From contig NZ_JAJUXK010000001.1 of assembly GCF_021390335.1 (NCBI RefSeq), positions 1,240,001 to 1,304,000 of the forward strand: a stretch of 64,000 bases of DNA, given 5' to 3'. Under the pieces are notes generated by a model. That model ran no database searches and had not been told where the DNA came from. It was given only the letters and a program-made list of their open reading frames with translations. The stretch is from Dyadobacter sp. CY343. GTDB taxonomy: Bacteria > Bacteroidota > Bacteroidia > Cytophagales > Spirosomataceae. Of the stretch, positions 26,562 through 35,223 are shown piece by piece (positions within the stretch are counted from its first letter, which is position 1; every line of letters begins with the position of its first letter). A program made the position numbers and the translations under genes.

Positions 26562-29319
26562 ATGCAACTGACTAAAATAATGCGCAACTGTCTGTTCCTG
26601 ATCACTTTGCTGGTGAGTGCGGGTTTGGGAAACACTGTTGTTGCCAATGAAAACAAACCGGTGAAAGAGGCGATCGAGATCGTTGTAACAGGAGCAAAAA
26701 ATGACCGCATTGATTTCGGAGTAACCCGCCTGACGAAGGCGTTGAATGCGGCCGGGTATACTGTCAGTTCAGGTAAATTGATTAAAAAAGGTGCTGGAAA
26801 ACGGCTGATAGTTGGGTTGTTGGATGAAGTGGATATTCAAAAAAATTCTTGCAAAACAGGGCGCTGACAAGCCAGGTAAGGAAGGATATATTTTAAATAC
26901 AAATGCAAACCAGACCGTGATCGCGGGCGCAGATGCGTCGGGGGCATTGTACGGTTGTCTGGACCTGGCGGAGCGCATTGCGAAATCCGGCAAATTACCT
27001 GCGCAGCTTGCTGTGAAAGACCAGCCTGAAATGGTCATGCGGGGCGCGTGTATCGGAATTCAAAAACCGGAATATCTTCCGGGTCGGACAGTTTACGAAT
27101 ATCCCTATACACCCGAAAATTTCCCGTGGCTGTATGATAAGGCATTGTGGATCAAGTATCTGGATATGCTGGTGGACAACCGCATGAATTCCTTGTATCT
27201 GTGGAACGGGCACCCTTTTGCGTCTTTGGTAAAACTGAAAGACTACCCTTACGCGTTGGAAGTGGACGAGGAGACTTTTAAGAAGAATGAAGAAATATTT
27301 AGCTTCCTAACGAAAGAGGCGGACAAACGGGGTATCTGGGTTATCCAGATGTTTTACAATATCATAGTTTCAAAACCATTTGCCGAAAAACACAATATCA
27401 AAACGCAGGACAGAAAACGCCCGATCACGCCGCTGATATCTGATTATACCCGGAAATCGATCGCTGCATTTGTCGAGAAATACCCAAATGTGGGTTTGCT
27501 GATCACATTGGGCGAGGCAATGGAAGGCGACGATACGGATGTGGAGTGGTTTACCAAAACCATTATCCCGGGTGTAAAAGACGGGCTGGCTGCATTGAAA
27601 ACGGATGTCCAGCCGCCAATCGTGCTGAGAGGCCACGACACGAATCCGCAAATGGTAATGAAAGCTGCATTGCCGATCTATAAAAGTTTGTACACGATGA
27701 ACAAGTACAACGGCGAGGCGCTGACGACCTACCAGCCGCGCGGGCCGTGGGCAAAAATGCACCGGGAAATGAGCGAGCTGGGTTCTATCCATATTGAAAA
27801 TGTCCACATTCTGGCCAATCTGGAACCTTTCCGCTATGGATCAGCTGATTTTATCCGAAAAAGTGTGCAGGCAATGCACGACGTGCACGGAGCAAACGGA
27901 CTGCACATTTATCCGGAAGCTTCGTACCGGGACTGGCCCTATTCGGCCGACAATGTAAGCCCGCGCCAGTTGCAGATCGATCGCGATTGGATGTGGTACA
28001 AAGCATGGGCGCGTTATGCATGGAACTGCCGGAGAGACCGTACGGAAGAAGTAAAATACTGGTCAGAGGAGCTGGATAAGACATTTGATACCCAAAATCA
28101 CGGAGGCGATATTCTGGAAGCTTACGAGCAGGCGGGAGAAATTACGCCCAAGTTGCTGCGCCGGTTTGGGATCACAAACGGAAACCGGCAGACGCTCACG
28201 CTGGGTATGACAATGAGCCAGCTGGTGAACCCGAAAAAACACCGCGTGTGGCCCGAGCTGTATAATTCGGACGGGCCGGAAGGGGAAACTTTGACTGAGT
28301 TTGTTGAGAAAAATTTGAAAGGCGAAAAGCACATTGGCGAGACGCCGGAGCAGGTTATCAAGGAAGTTGTGCAGCACGGACAGTTTTCAGTAGAGGCAAT
28401 CGATCGCGCGCAGCCTTTTGTCAAGAAAGAAAAAGAGGAATTTCAGCGTATCAGGAACGACATGTATTGCCACCGGGCACTGGCGGATTTTTTCTCAGAA
28501 AAGGTGCAGGCGGCGGAGCTGGTTTTGAAATATACCCACTCAAAAAGCATCGCCGATCTGAAAAACGCAGTGCCGCATCTGGAAAAAAGTGTAGCGCATT
28601 TTAAGGAGCTGGCAAACCTGACAAAGGATACTTATCTCTACGCGAATAGCATGCAAACTGCCCAGCGCCGCGTTCCTGTGGGTGGAAATGATGGAAAAAA
28701 CAAAACCTGGGTTGAGCTGTTGCCGTTTTACGAGGAAGAATTAAAGCAATTTAAAAAGCACCTGACTTTGCTGGAAAGTGGGAAAAGTGCGGAAGAACTC
28801 GTTGCGAAATTGGAACCGGTAGCTGTGACACTGCAAGACAAAAATGTAGAAATGTTCACTTTGGCGAAAGGAGAGCCACTTTTCTCAGACCGTGAATCGG
28901 CAATTACCGGCCTGGCCGCCGAGCTTTCAGTGCTGAAAGGGATACGCTTGAATGCAGGCGAATTGGCGGATAAGCAGACTTCGATTTCTTTTTCCAGCAA
29001 AACACCTGTGAAAGTGCTGGTAGGCTATTTTCAATCTAAGGATAAACCCTATCTCGCTGTGCCAAATCTGGAAACGGACGCAACTGGTAACGATTTCGGT
29101 CAGGCGGAAGCGAAAATTACCGCGGCGCTCACGGTAAAGGGACTTCCAAATATTAACGTGCATTCCTACACCTTCCCGGCCGGAAATAACACGCTGGTTC
29201 CTGGGAAAGGGATTTTTACAGTGCTTGGTTTTATCGACGGCGATACCGAGATCAAACCGTACGCTGCCGCAATGGGAAGTGATGGCGGAGCCAGGAATAT
29301 CGACTGGTTATTTGAATAG
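26562..29319 (+). pseudogene. Frameshifted large secreted glycosidase-like protein
   Basis: Two overlapping frames (26562-26867 and about 26840-29319) together encode one protein of about 918 residues. Dropping one A from the run of seven A at 26839-26845 joins GLLDEVDIQK to ILAKQGADKPG without a gap. The N-terminus has a signal peptide (to about VVANE) and a GH20b/GH67N-like alpha/beta domain (TRLTKALNAAGY, GADASGALYGCLDLAERI). The rest looks like a TIM barrel (WIKYLDMLVDNRMNSLYLW, LLITLGEAMEGD) plus a helical C-terminal part. I cannot place it in a numbered GH family. The extra A may be a sequencing error, a slippage site or a real mutation. Confidence 0.82.
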
Positions 29320-29347
29320 GTCCGGCAGCAAAAATCAGGCTCTATTT

Positions 29348-29546
29348 TAACGCACTTTTAGGATCCCTTTCATCACGAATGAATGTCCCGGAAAGCTGCA
29401 AATAAATGAATAGTCTCCTGGTCAAGCTCGATCTCTGTGAATGGAAGGGAAGTGATCTGTGCTTCGGCAGCTGCATTCAGCAAGCAAAACACAGCAATGA
29501 ACACGATTTGAAGGTATCTTGAATTAAATATCGCAACAGCTGACAT
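29348..29546 (-). pseudogene. Deleted remnant of an azurin/plastocyanin-like cupredoxin gene
   Basis: Reading leftward from 29546, an intact signal peptide (MSAVAIFNSRYLQIVFIAVF, then CLLNAAAEAQ) runs for about 45 codons. A different frame then carries the C-terminus of a type-1 copper protein, PGDYSFICSFPGHSFVMKG then ILKVR and a stop at 29348. The Cys-x4-His-x4-Met copper ligands (CSFPGHSFVM) are exact. The central 80 or so residues and the first copper histidine are missing, and the two pieces are out of frame, so the gene is dead. The join lies near 29423-29430. Confidence 0.8.
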
Positions 29547-29835
29547 AGTCTGAATTCCGGAATTAGTATTGCAATTGTAATATTATATTTTCAATTACTA
29601 ACTTTTATTTTCCTTTATTTATTAATTCTTTGTTTTGTAAAATAGCGTTTCGGCCATGTCCACCGCCGGACGTAATTTGTCCGATTCTGGACAACCGATA
29701 TTCTATGATATAGGATATCGTACTGATTATAAGCTGAAAGGCGGGTTTGCTGTCGCTGGCATGTCTATTTTCCTGATAGACCAAACGCATCGTCCGGAAA
29801 CGGATTTCCTGTCAACTCATTTACTCAATGCGACC

Positions 29836-32202
29836 ATGATCAGTAACTATTTCAAAATTGCCTGGCGTAACCTGTTGAAAAGCAAGTTTTACACGCTCAT
29901 CAATGGAGCCGGGCTTACACTAGGGCTGGGAGTGGGGATATTGATCTTGCTTTGGGTACAGGATGAACTCAGTTTTGACCGTTTCCATAAAAATTCGGAA
30001 GCGATCTATAAGCTAGAAAATTTGGTCGGTACAGGTTCCAGCAAGCAGATCTGGACCAGTACTGTCGCACCAATCGCTGTTTTGGGGACGCGCGAACTGC
30101 CTGAGATCAAAGCGGCTGTGCGGATGTCGTATAACCAGTCCTACATTTTATTCCGGTACAAAGACAAGGTTTTCAACGAAGAGAAATCGATGTTTACAGA
30201 CCCTGGCTTATTTTCAGTTTTTGATTTTAACCTCATAAAAGGAGATCCTGCGAAACCATTTATAGACGATAATTCGATCGTTCTGACCGAAACCACTGCC
30301 AGGAAATACTTTGGCGACGAGGATCCGATCGGGAAGGTAATGGGTGCAAACGATCGACGTAATTTCACAGTAACCGGGATAGTGCGGGATCTTCCCAAAA
30401 ACTCCACGGTACAGGGTGAAATGTTTTTGCCTATCGGAAAGCTTTTTAAGGATATGTACAGCAGCCGGCCCGACGGCAGGAACAGGGACAATGATTTTCA
30501 TCAATTCAACTACGATACTTATTTTCTGCTGCAACCAAACGTGCAAATTGCCAAGCTGGCCGTTAAGCTCCGGAACATCCATTTGCGCAATAAACCCGAC
30601 GATACCGACCTTACCTACCTGCTGGTGCCGCTTGTGAAAAAGCACCTTTATCAATCCGACGGATCGAATGGCGGCATCGAAACCGTACGCATGTTTGTCG
30701 TGATTGCGCTGCTGATATTGGGCATTGCCTGCATTAACTACGTCAATCTGTCGACAGCGCGCGCGATGTTGCGGGCAAAAGAAGTGAGTATGCGCAAAAT
30801 TGTCGGTGCGGCACGGCGACAGCTTTTTACGCAATTCATTGTAGAAACTGCACTAATTTTCGGGATTGCCTCCGCAGTTGCGGTATTGTTTATTTACTCA
30901 TTACTACCCCTTTACAATCAGCTTTCGGGGAAAGACCTCACCTTTGACCTGACCAATATCCAGATCTGGAAAGTGATCGCGCTGACGCTTCTGGGCACAT
31001 TAGCGGTATCAAGTATTTACCCGGCGGTATTATTATCGTCTTTCGATCCCCTCAGGGCTTTTAAAGGCAAGGCTTCGACGCAAATCAGCGACGTTGCATT
31101 GCGTAAGGTGCTCGTTATAACCCAATTTGCAGTTTCTGTGATCCTGATCATCGGCACATTTGTGATCAGCAGCCAGCTCAAATACATTCGTTCCAAAGCA
31201 TTGGGTTACGACAAAGCGCATGTGCTTTCATTTAATATGCGGGAAATGGGCAAGCACTTCGAGGCGGTGAAAGCGGATCTGCTCAGCCAGCCGGGCATTA
31301 CCAGTGTGACAAGGGCTAGTTCCTTCATTATCAGCATCGGTAGCCAAACGGGCAGCAACGACTGGGATGGAAAGGAAAAGGGTGAAACCATGATGATAAG
31401 GCCAATGGCGATCGAAAAGGATTTCCTGTCATTTTTTAAAATGCAGCTCGCATACGGAGCTGGATTTAAAGGTTCGGTTTCGGACAGCACCCATTTTATA
31501 CTAAACGAAACAGCCGTGAAAGCAGCCCGGTTGACAGATCCTATCGGAAAGCGGTTTAAGCTCTGGGATAGGGAAGGTACTATTATTGGTGTGGTCAAAG
31601 ATTTTCACGCTTCCTCGATGCGGCAAACGATAGACCCGGCGGTATTTTACTACGAGCCCGGCGATTCCTATCAGATTTACATTAAAACTACCGGCCAGAA
31701 TGCGGAAAATGCAATCGCAGCCGCCGGCCTTTCGTGGAAAAAATATAATGGGGATTTCGAGTTCCACTACGCGTTTCTGGATCAGGCATTCAATGATCTT
31801 TACAGGTCCGAGCAGCAGAGCGGCACACTTTTCAATTTGTTTGCAGGTATTGCGATCCTGATATCCTGCCTTGGATTATTTGGTCTGGCCGCCTACACAG
31901 CGCAGGTGCGCAAGCGTGAAATCGGGGTCCGGAAGGTTTTGGGTTCCAGTGTGGCCGGTATTGTAGGTTTGCTCGCAAAGGATTTTATCCAGCTTATCCT
32001 GGTCGCCATCGTGATCGCGGTACCTGTTGCTTGGTATAGTATGAATAGCTGGTTGCAGGATTTTGCGTATAAAATCAGTCTTTCCTGGTGGATGTTCGCG
32101 GCTGCGGGAGGAATGGCGCTCGCTGTGGCTATGCTCACGATCAGCTATCAGAGCATTCGGGCGGCTTTGATGAATCCGGTGAAAAGTTTACGCAGCGAAT
32201 AA
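29836..32202 (+). CDS. ABC transporter permease, MacB/FtsX type
   Basis: About 788 residues from the ATG at 29836 (MISNYFKIAWRNLLKSKFYT), the usual start of this Bacteroidota family; an upstream in-frame stretch to 29656 is not family-like. It has four transmembrane helices: one N-terminal (about 22-44, INGAGLTLGLGVGILILLWV), a pair around 285-400, and a C-terminal group with two FtsX domains (LILGIACINYVNLSTARA; LISCLGLFGLAAYTAQVRKR). Periplasmic MacB-PCD domains lie between. Such permeases work with a separate ATPase (not in this window) in export or envelope stress. No ABC ATPase is adjacent. Confidence 0.9.
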   Translation: MISNYFKIAWRNLLKSKFYTLINGAGLTLGLGVGILILLWVQDELSFDRFHKNSEAIYKLENLVGTGSSKQIWTSTVAPIAVLGTRELPEIKAAVRMSYNQSYILFRYKDKVFNEEKSMFTDPGLFSVFDFNLIKGDPAKPFIDDNSIVLTETTARKYFGDEDPIGKVMGANDRRNFTVTGIVRDLPKNSTVQGEMFLPIGKLFKDMYSSRPDGRNRDNDFHQFNYDTYFLLQPNVQIAKLAVKLRNIHLRNKPDDTDLTYLLVPLVKKHLYQSDGSNGGIETVRMFVVIALLILGIACINYVNLSTARAMLRAKEVSMRKIVGAARRQLFTQFIVETALIFGIASAVAVLFIYSLLPLYNQLSGKDLTFDLTNIQIWKVIALTLLGTLAVSSIYPAVLLSSFDPLRAFKGKASTQISDVALRKVLVITQFAVSVILIIGTFVISSQLKYIRSKALGYDKAHVLSFNMREMGKHFEAVKADLLSQPGITSVTRASSFIISIGSQTGSNDWDGKEKGETMMIRPMAIEKDFLSFFKMQLAYGAGFKGSVSDSTHFILNETAVKAARLTDPIGKRFKLWDREGTIIGVVKDFHASSMRQTIDPAVFYYEPGDSYQIYIKTTGQNAENAIAAAGLSWKKYNGDFEFHYAFLDQAFNDLYRSEQQSGTLFNLFAGIAILISCLGLFGLAAYTAQVRKREIGVRKVLGSSVAGIVGLLAKDFIQLILVAIVIAVPVAWYSMNSWLQDFAYKISLSWWMFAAAGGMALAVAMLTISYQSIRAALMNPVKSLRSE

Positions 32203-32204
32203 TC

Positions 32205-32669
32205 TTAAATTGTCGAAACTGGCTCGTGCCGGATCGGGAAGTTGCAGGAATTGGCGATAAAACAATATTCGTGTGCCTTATGGTGCAGTTCGTTCGCTTT
32301 TTGAAGCATACTTTCATCCGAAACTTTTACTACGGGATATAATATAATTTCCGTAAAACGGCCGCTGCCATTGTCAGTTTCTTCCATTGTTCCACTCGCC
32401 CGGTCCTGATATTCGAGCACTACCACGCCCGCTTCGGTGCACAAATGCAGGTACCAGAGCATGTGGCAGGAAGCGATCGAGGCTACAAACAATTCTTCCG
32501 GATTATGCCTGGTCCGGTCACCGCGGAAAGCTGGATCCGAGGAGAGATCGATCCCGGGCTTGCCTTCAATTTTTGCGATGTGACTTCTTTCATAGGCGCG
32601 GTAGTCGGCCGTACCCCGGCCGGTATTGCCGGTCCATTCAATGGTAGTTTTATAATGATGTTGCCGCAT
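32205..32669 (-). CDS. OsmC-family peroxiredoxin-like protein
   Basis: 154 residues. It shows the OsmC/Ohr fold with both redox cysteines in the expected places: SIASCHMLWYLHLC and ANSCNFPIRH. The N-terminal half has the family motif RHNPEELFVAS. Members reduce organic hydroperoxides. It ends two bases from the stop of the convergent permease gene. Distinct from the second OsmC gene at 38745. Confidence 0.88.
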   Translation of the reverse strand: MRQHHYKTTIEWTGNTGRGTADYRAYERSHIAKIEGKPGIDLSSDPAFRGDRTRHNPEELFVASIASCHMLWYLHLCTEAGVVVLEYQDRASGTMEETDNGSGRFTEIILYPVVKVSDESMLQKANELHHKAHEYCFIANSCNFPIRHEPVSTI

Positions 32670-32852
32670 TTGCTTCTATTCGGGAAAAGTTTAGCCTGCT
32701 TTTTTAATGCAAAATAACCTTTGAAATTGAGAAAAGGAACTGTGTTTCAAAGTGAAACAGAGGATGCTCCCAGTTACGTTTAGTGTGTAGGGTATGGTCT
32801 TTTTAGGTTGAGGTAGAAAACTGATTTATCAAAAATTTAAACCGGGGAGATC

Positions 32853-33251
32853 ATGAATATTACATTGGAACAGGCAGAAGCTATTATTGCCGCAGCAAAA
32901 TCAAAAGCGACGGAAATCAATACAAAAATGAATATCAGCGTAGTAGATACGGGAGCAAATCTGGTAGCGTTCGCACGTATGGACGGAGCCTGGCTCGGAT
33001 CGGTTGATATTTCGTTAAAAAAGGCGAAAACGGCCGTTTGGTTTACTATGGACACTGCCGCACTCAGCCCGCTGGTACAGCCTGGCGCACCGCTATATAA
33101 CATTGAGCATTCGAATGGCGGACTTATTACGTTCCCCGGTGGTGTTGTGATTAAAAACTCAGGCGGAGAAATAATCGGCGCGATCGGTGTCAGTGGCAGT
33201 ACCGTAGACGACGATCATGAAGTGGCTGAAGCCGGCGCGACTTCGCTATAA
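32853..33251 (+). CDS. GlcG/HbpS-family protein
   Basis: 132 residues, one GlcG/HbpS domain: ITLEQAEAIIAAAKSKATE, then NISVVDTGANLVAFARMDGA and the C-terminal GGVVIKNSGGEIIGAIGVSG. No signal peptide is present. The family binds heme or small ligands in some members; in others the function is unknown. It is followed by a strong terminator, so it is probably monocistronic. Confidence 0.9.
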   Translation: MNITLEQAEAIIAAAKSKATEINTKMNISVVDTGANLVAFARMDGAWLGSVDISLKKAKTAVWFTMDTAALSPLVQPGAPLYNIEHSNGGLITFPGGVVIKNSGGEIIGAIGVSGSTVDDDHEVAEAGATSL

Positions 33252-33254
33252 TTG

Positions 33255-33286
33255 AAAGTCCCGGCCGCAAGATAGGCCGGGACTTT
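33255..33286 (+). terminator. Rho-independent terminator after the HbpS-like gene
   Basis: Twelve-bp arms AAAGTCCCGGCC (33255-33266) and GGCCGGGACTTT (33275-33286) with an 8-base loop and a TTTT at the 3' end, 4 bases after the stop codon. The T-tract is short but the stem is strong. Confidence 0.8.
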
Positions 33287-33294
33287 TGACCCCA

Positions 33295-33326
33295 TTTGGT
33301 TAGATTGGCAACACGAAATAATTTTA
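33295..33326 (+). promoter_or_regulatory. Promoter of the YCII-sigma operon
   Basis: TTTG (33295-33298) and TAATTTTA (33319-33326, one base from TAnnTTTG) are 20 bases apart, 58 bases before the YCII start. No obvious ECF-specific site was identified. Confidence 0.45.
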
Positions 33327-33383
33327 TTTCGAAAAACTTGTCCGGAAAACTGCCGTTCAGGTACTATACCAGAAAATCTGACT

Positions 33384-33734
33384 ATGAAAAAATTCTTATT
33401 GCTTATCCGTGAAGACCTTGTGCGGCTTTCCGGGATGTCGGAAGAAGAAATGCAGCAGGATATTGCCGAGATGAATAGCTGGGTGGAAGAACTGATCAAG
33501 TTCGACAGCTTCATCGCGGGCGAACCGCTTGAAAACGAATCCAGGATCGTAGGAAAGCAGGTCGACACCGACGGATTGTTAATGGACGCGAAAGAAGGAA
33601 TCAGCGGCTACCTGATCATTCAGGCGGAAACTTTACAGCAGGCCGCTGCGATCGCCGCGCAATGCCCGCAGATAATCCAGGACAAGATCAGCATTGAAGT
33701 GCGGCCGATCATGGATACGCAGCAAGAGCCGTGA
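33384..33734 (+). CDS. YCII-related (DGPF-type) protein
   Basis: 116 residues, single YCII fold: MKKFLLLIREDLVRLSGM, then a central DGLLMDAKEGISGYLIIQA and C-terminal IEVRPIM. Proteins of this type (DGPF) are characteristically encoded beside ECF42 sigma factors, and here the sigma gene overlaps its stop by four bases (GTGA). Biochemical role unknown; the link to the sigma factor is the best clue. Confidence 0.9.
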   Translation: MKKFLLLIREDLVRLSGMSEEEMQQDIAEMNSWVEELIKFDSFIAGEPLENESRIVGKQVDTDGLLMDAKEGISGYLIIQAETLQQAAAIAAQCPQIIQDKISIEVRPIMDTQQEP

Positions 33735-34954
33735 CGAAGAATATTTCGGACTTGATTTCTGAGCTTCACCGCCATCATTTCGGAAAAATGGTGGCGGTTT
33801 TGATGTATCATACCGGCATTGAAGAGATCGCGCTTTCGGAGGATATCGTGCAGGAAGCCTTTGCAATCGCCTCGGATAAATGGAGGGAAAATGTACCCGA
33901 TCAGCCCGAAGCGTGGCTTTACGCTACGATCAGGAATATCGCATACAAGCATTTGAAAAAACAGAAACCTGCCCGATTGGAAACGGATGATTATGTGATT
34001 GTTGATGCTCGGTTTACCGATGATCAGGACTTGCTCCGCGTGCTTTTTGGTTGCCTGCAACCGGCTTTTCCTCCCAAGGTGCAGCTGGTGGTGGTATTGA
34101 AATATGTGTGCGGATTAAAGACAAAACAAATCGCGGCGCTCCTGGCTTCTGGAGAGGATACCATTCAAAAGATCATTTATCGCTGGCGTGCGGAACAGTC
34201 GCGTGATAATTTCTCCGCCGTAGATATGCCGGAAAACATCAGTGCGCAGAAGGTCAGAATGGCGTTGAAAGTGCTTTATGTGATGTTTACCGCAGGATAT
34301 CAGCTTTCTGATTCCGGCCAATTGTCGGACGAACGGCTTTGCGAAGACGCGCTGAGCCTGTTACAGGAAATGATGAAAATGGGTATTGCTGGAAACGGGG
34401 AAGTGAAAGCTTTGTATGCGTTACTCTTGTACAACCTGGCGCGGGCGGAGTCAAGGACCAACCAGCCCGACGAACTGACCACGCTCGCTACACAGGACCG
34501 AAGCCGCTGGGATCAGGAAATGATCGCTTTGGCCAACCATTACCTCTTACTTTCTCAAAAGGAATCTGCATTCGCAAGCGCGTGGCAGCTGGAAGCGGCG
34601 ATTGCCTACAAGCACACGCAGGCCCGCACGTTTGACGAAACCGACTGGCCCGGTATTGCAAAGCTTTACGGGAAACTTGTGTTACTCAATTCCTCTCCGT
34701 TCACGAAACTCGGTCAGGCAGCTGCCTTGTATTTCGGCGGAAACGAAGCTGGCGCTATCGAAATTTTAAAGCAACTCAATGCAAACCGCTTTTTTCAGAA
34801 CTATCACCTCATCCATTGTTTCTGGGCAAAAATATATGCGGACAAAAACGAAATTTCCAACGCATTAGCCAGCTACAAAAAAGCACTAAGCTGCCCGGTC
34901 AATGCTTTTGAGAGAAAGTTTGTAGAGCGGGAAATTGGGAGGTTGGAGGTATAA
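33731..34954 (+). CDS. ECF sigma factor of the ECF42 type with TPR-like extension
   Basis: 407 residues from a GTG that overlaps the preceding stop (GTGA at 33731-33734). Sigma region 2 is seen in EEIALSEDIVQEAFAIASDK and DQPEAWLYATIRNIAYKHLK, and region 4 in LKYVCGLKTKQIAALLASGE. A long helical, TPR-like extension (about 180-407, DUF6596-type) replaces an anti-sigma partner. Such sigma factors are genetically tied to YCII/DGPF proteins, as here. The signal is unknown; no anti-sigma gene is present. Confidence 0.9.
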   Translation: MTKNISDLISELHRHHFGKMVAVLMYHTGIEEIALSEDIVQEAFAIASDKWRENVPDQPEAWLYATIRNIAYKHLKKQKPARLETDDYVIVDARFTDDQDLLRVLFGCLQPAFPPKVQLVVVLKYVCGLKTKQIAALLASGEDTIQKIIYRWRAEQSRDNFSAVDMPENISAQKVRMALKVLYVMFTAGYQLSDSGQLSDERLCEDALSLLQEMMKMGIAGNGEVKALYALLLYNLARAESRTNQPDELTTLATQDRSRWDQEMIALANHYLLLSQKESAFASAWQLEAAIAYKHTQARTFDETDWPGIAKLYGKLVLLNSSPFTKLGQAAALYFGGNEAGAIEILKQLNANRFFQNYHLIHCFWAKIYADKNEISNALASYKKALSCPVNAFERKFVEREIGRLEV

Positions 34955-35185
34955 TCACTCCTCATCATCTTCAACCCCCTCAAAATAATTCACCACCGTC
35001 ATTAACGGTAACGTGGTTGTATCCGCTGCATTGGACATTTGAATTACTGCGCGTTCGTTGTTTTTTTCATCAAAGCCCGCAAAGTAGCCTTCAATTACCT
35101 CGCCCGGCCGGACTTTGTAAGTAATCGTTTTATCAATGTATTTCGAAGCTCTTTTTTGAAGCCCCGTAAGTTCTAGTTCTGGCAT
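34955..35185 (-). CDS. Small conserved-looking acidic hypothetical protein
   Basis: 76 residues: MPELELTGLQKRASKYIDKT, then VRPGEVIEGYFAGFDEKNNE and an acidic tail. Predicted as a small beta-rich protein. It is convergent with the sigma gene, with the stops adjacent (34954/34955). Function not recognised. Confidence 0.65.
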   Translation of the reverse strand: MPELELTGLQKRASKYIDKTITYKVRPGEVIEGYFAGFDEKNNERAVIQMSNAADTTTLPLMTVVNYFEGVEDDEE

Positions 35186-35223
35186 AATATAGATAGCTTA
35201 ATTGTCCCAAAAAATCAATTTTC

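Noticed and set aside
29656-29835. 60-codon N-terminal extension of the permease frame
   Set aside because: The family starts at the MISNYFKIAWRN Met; the extension has no signal or similarity.
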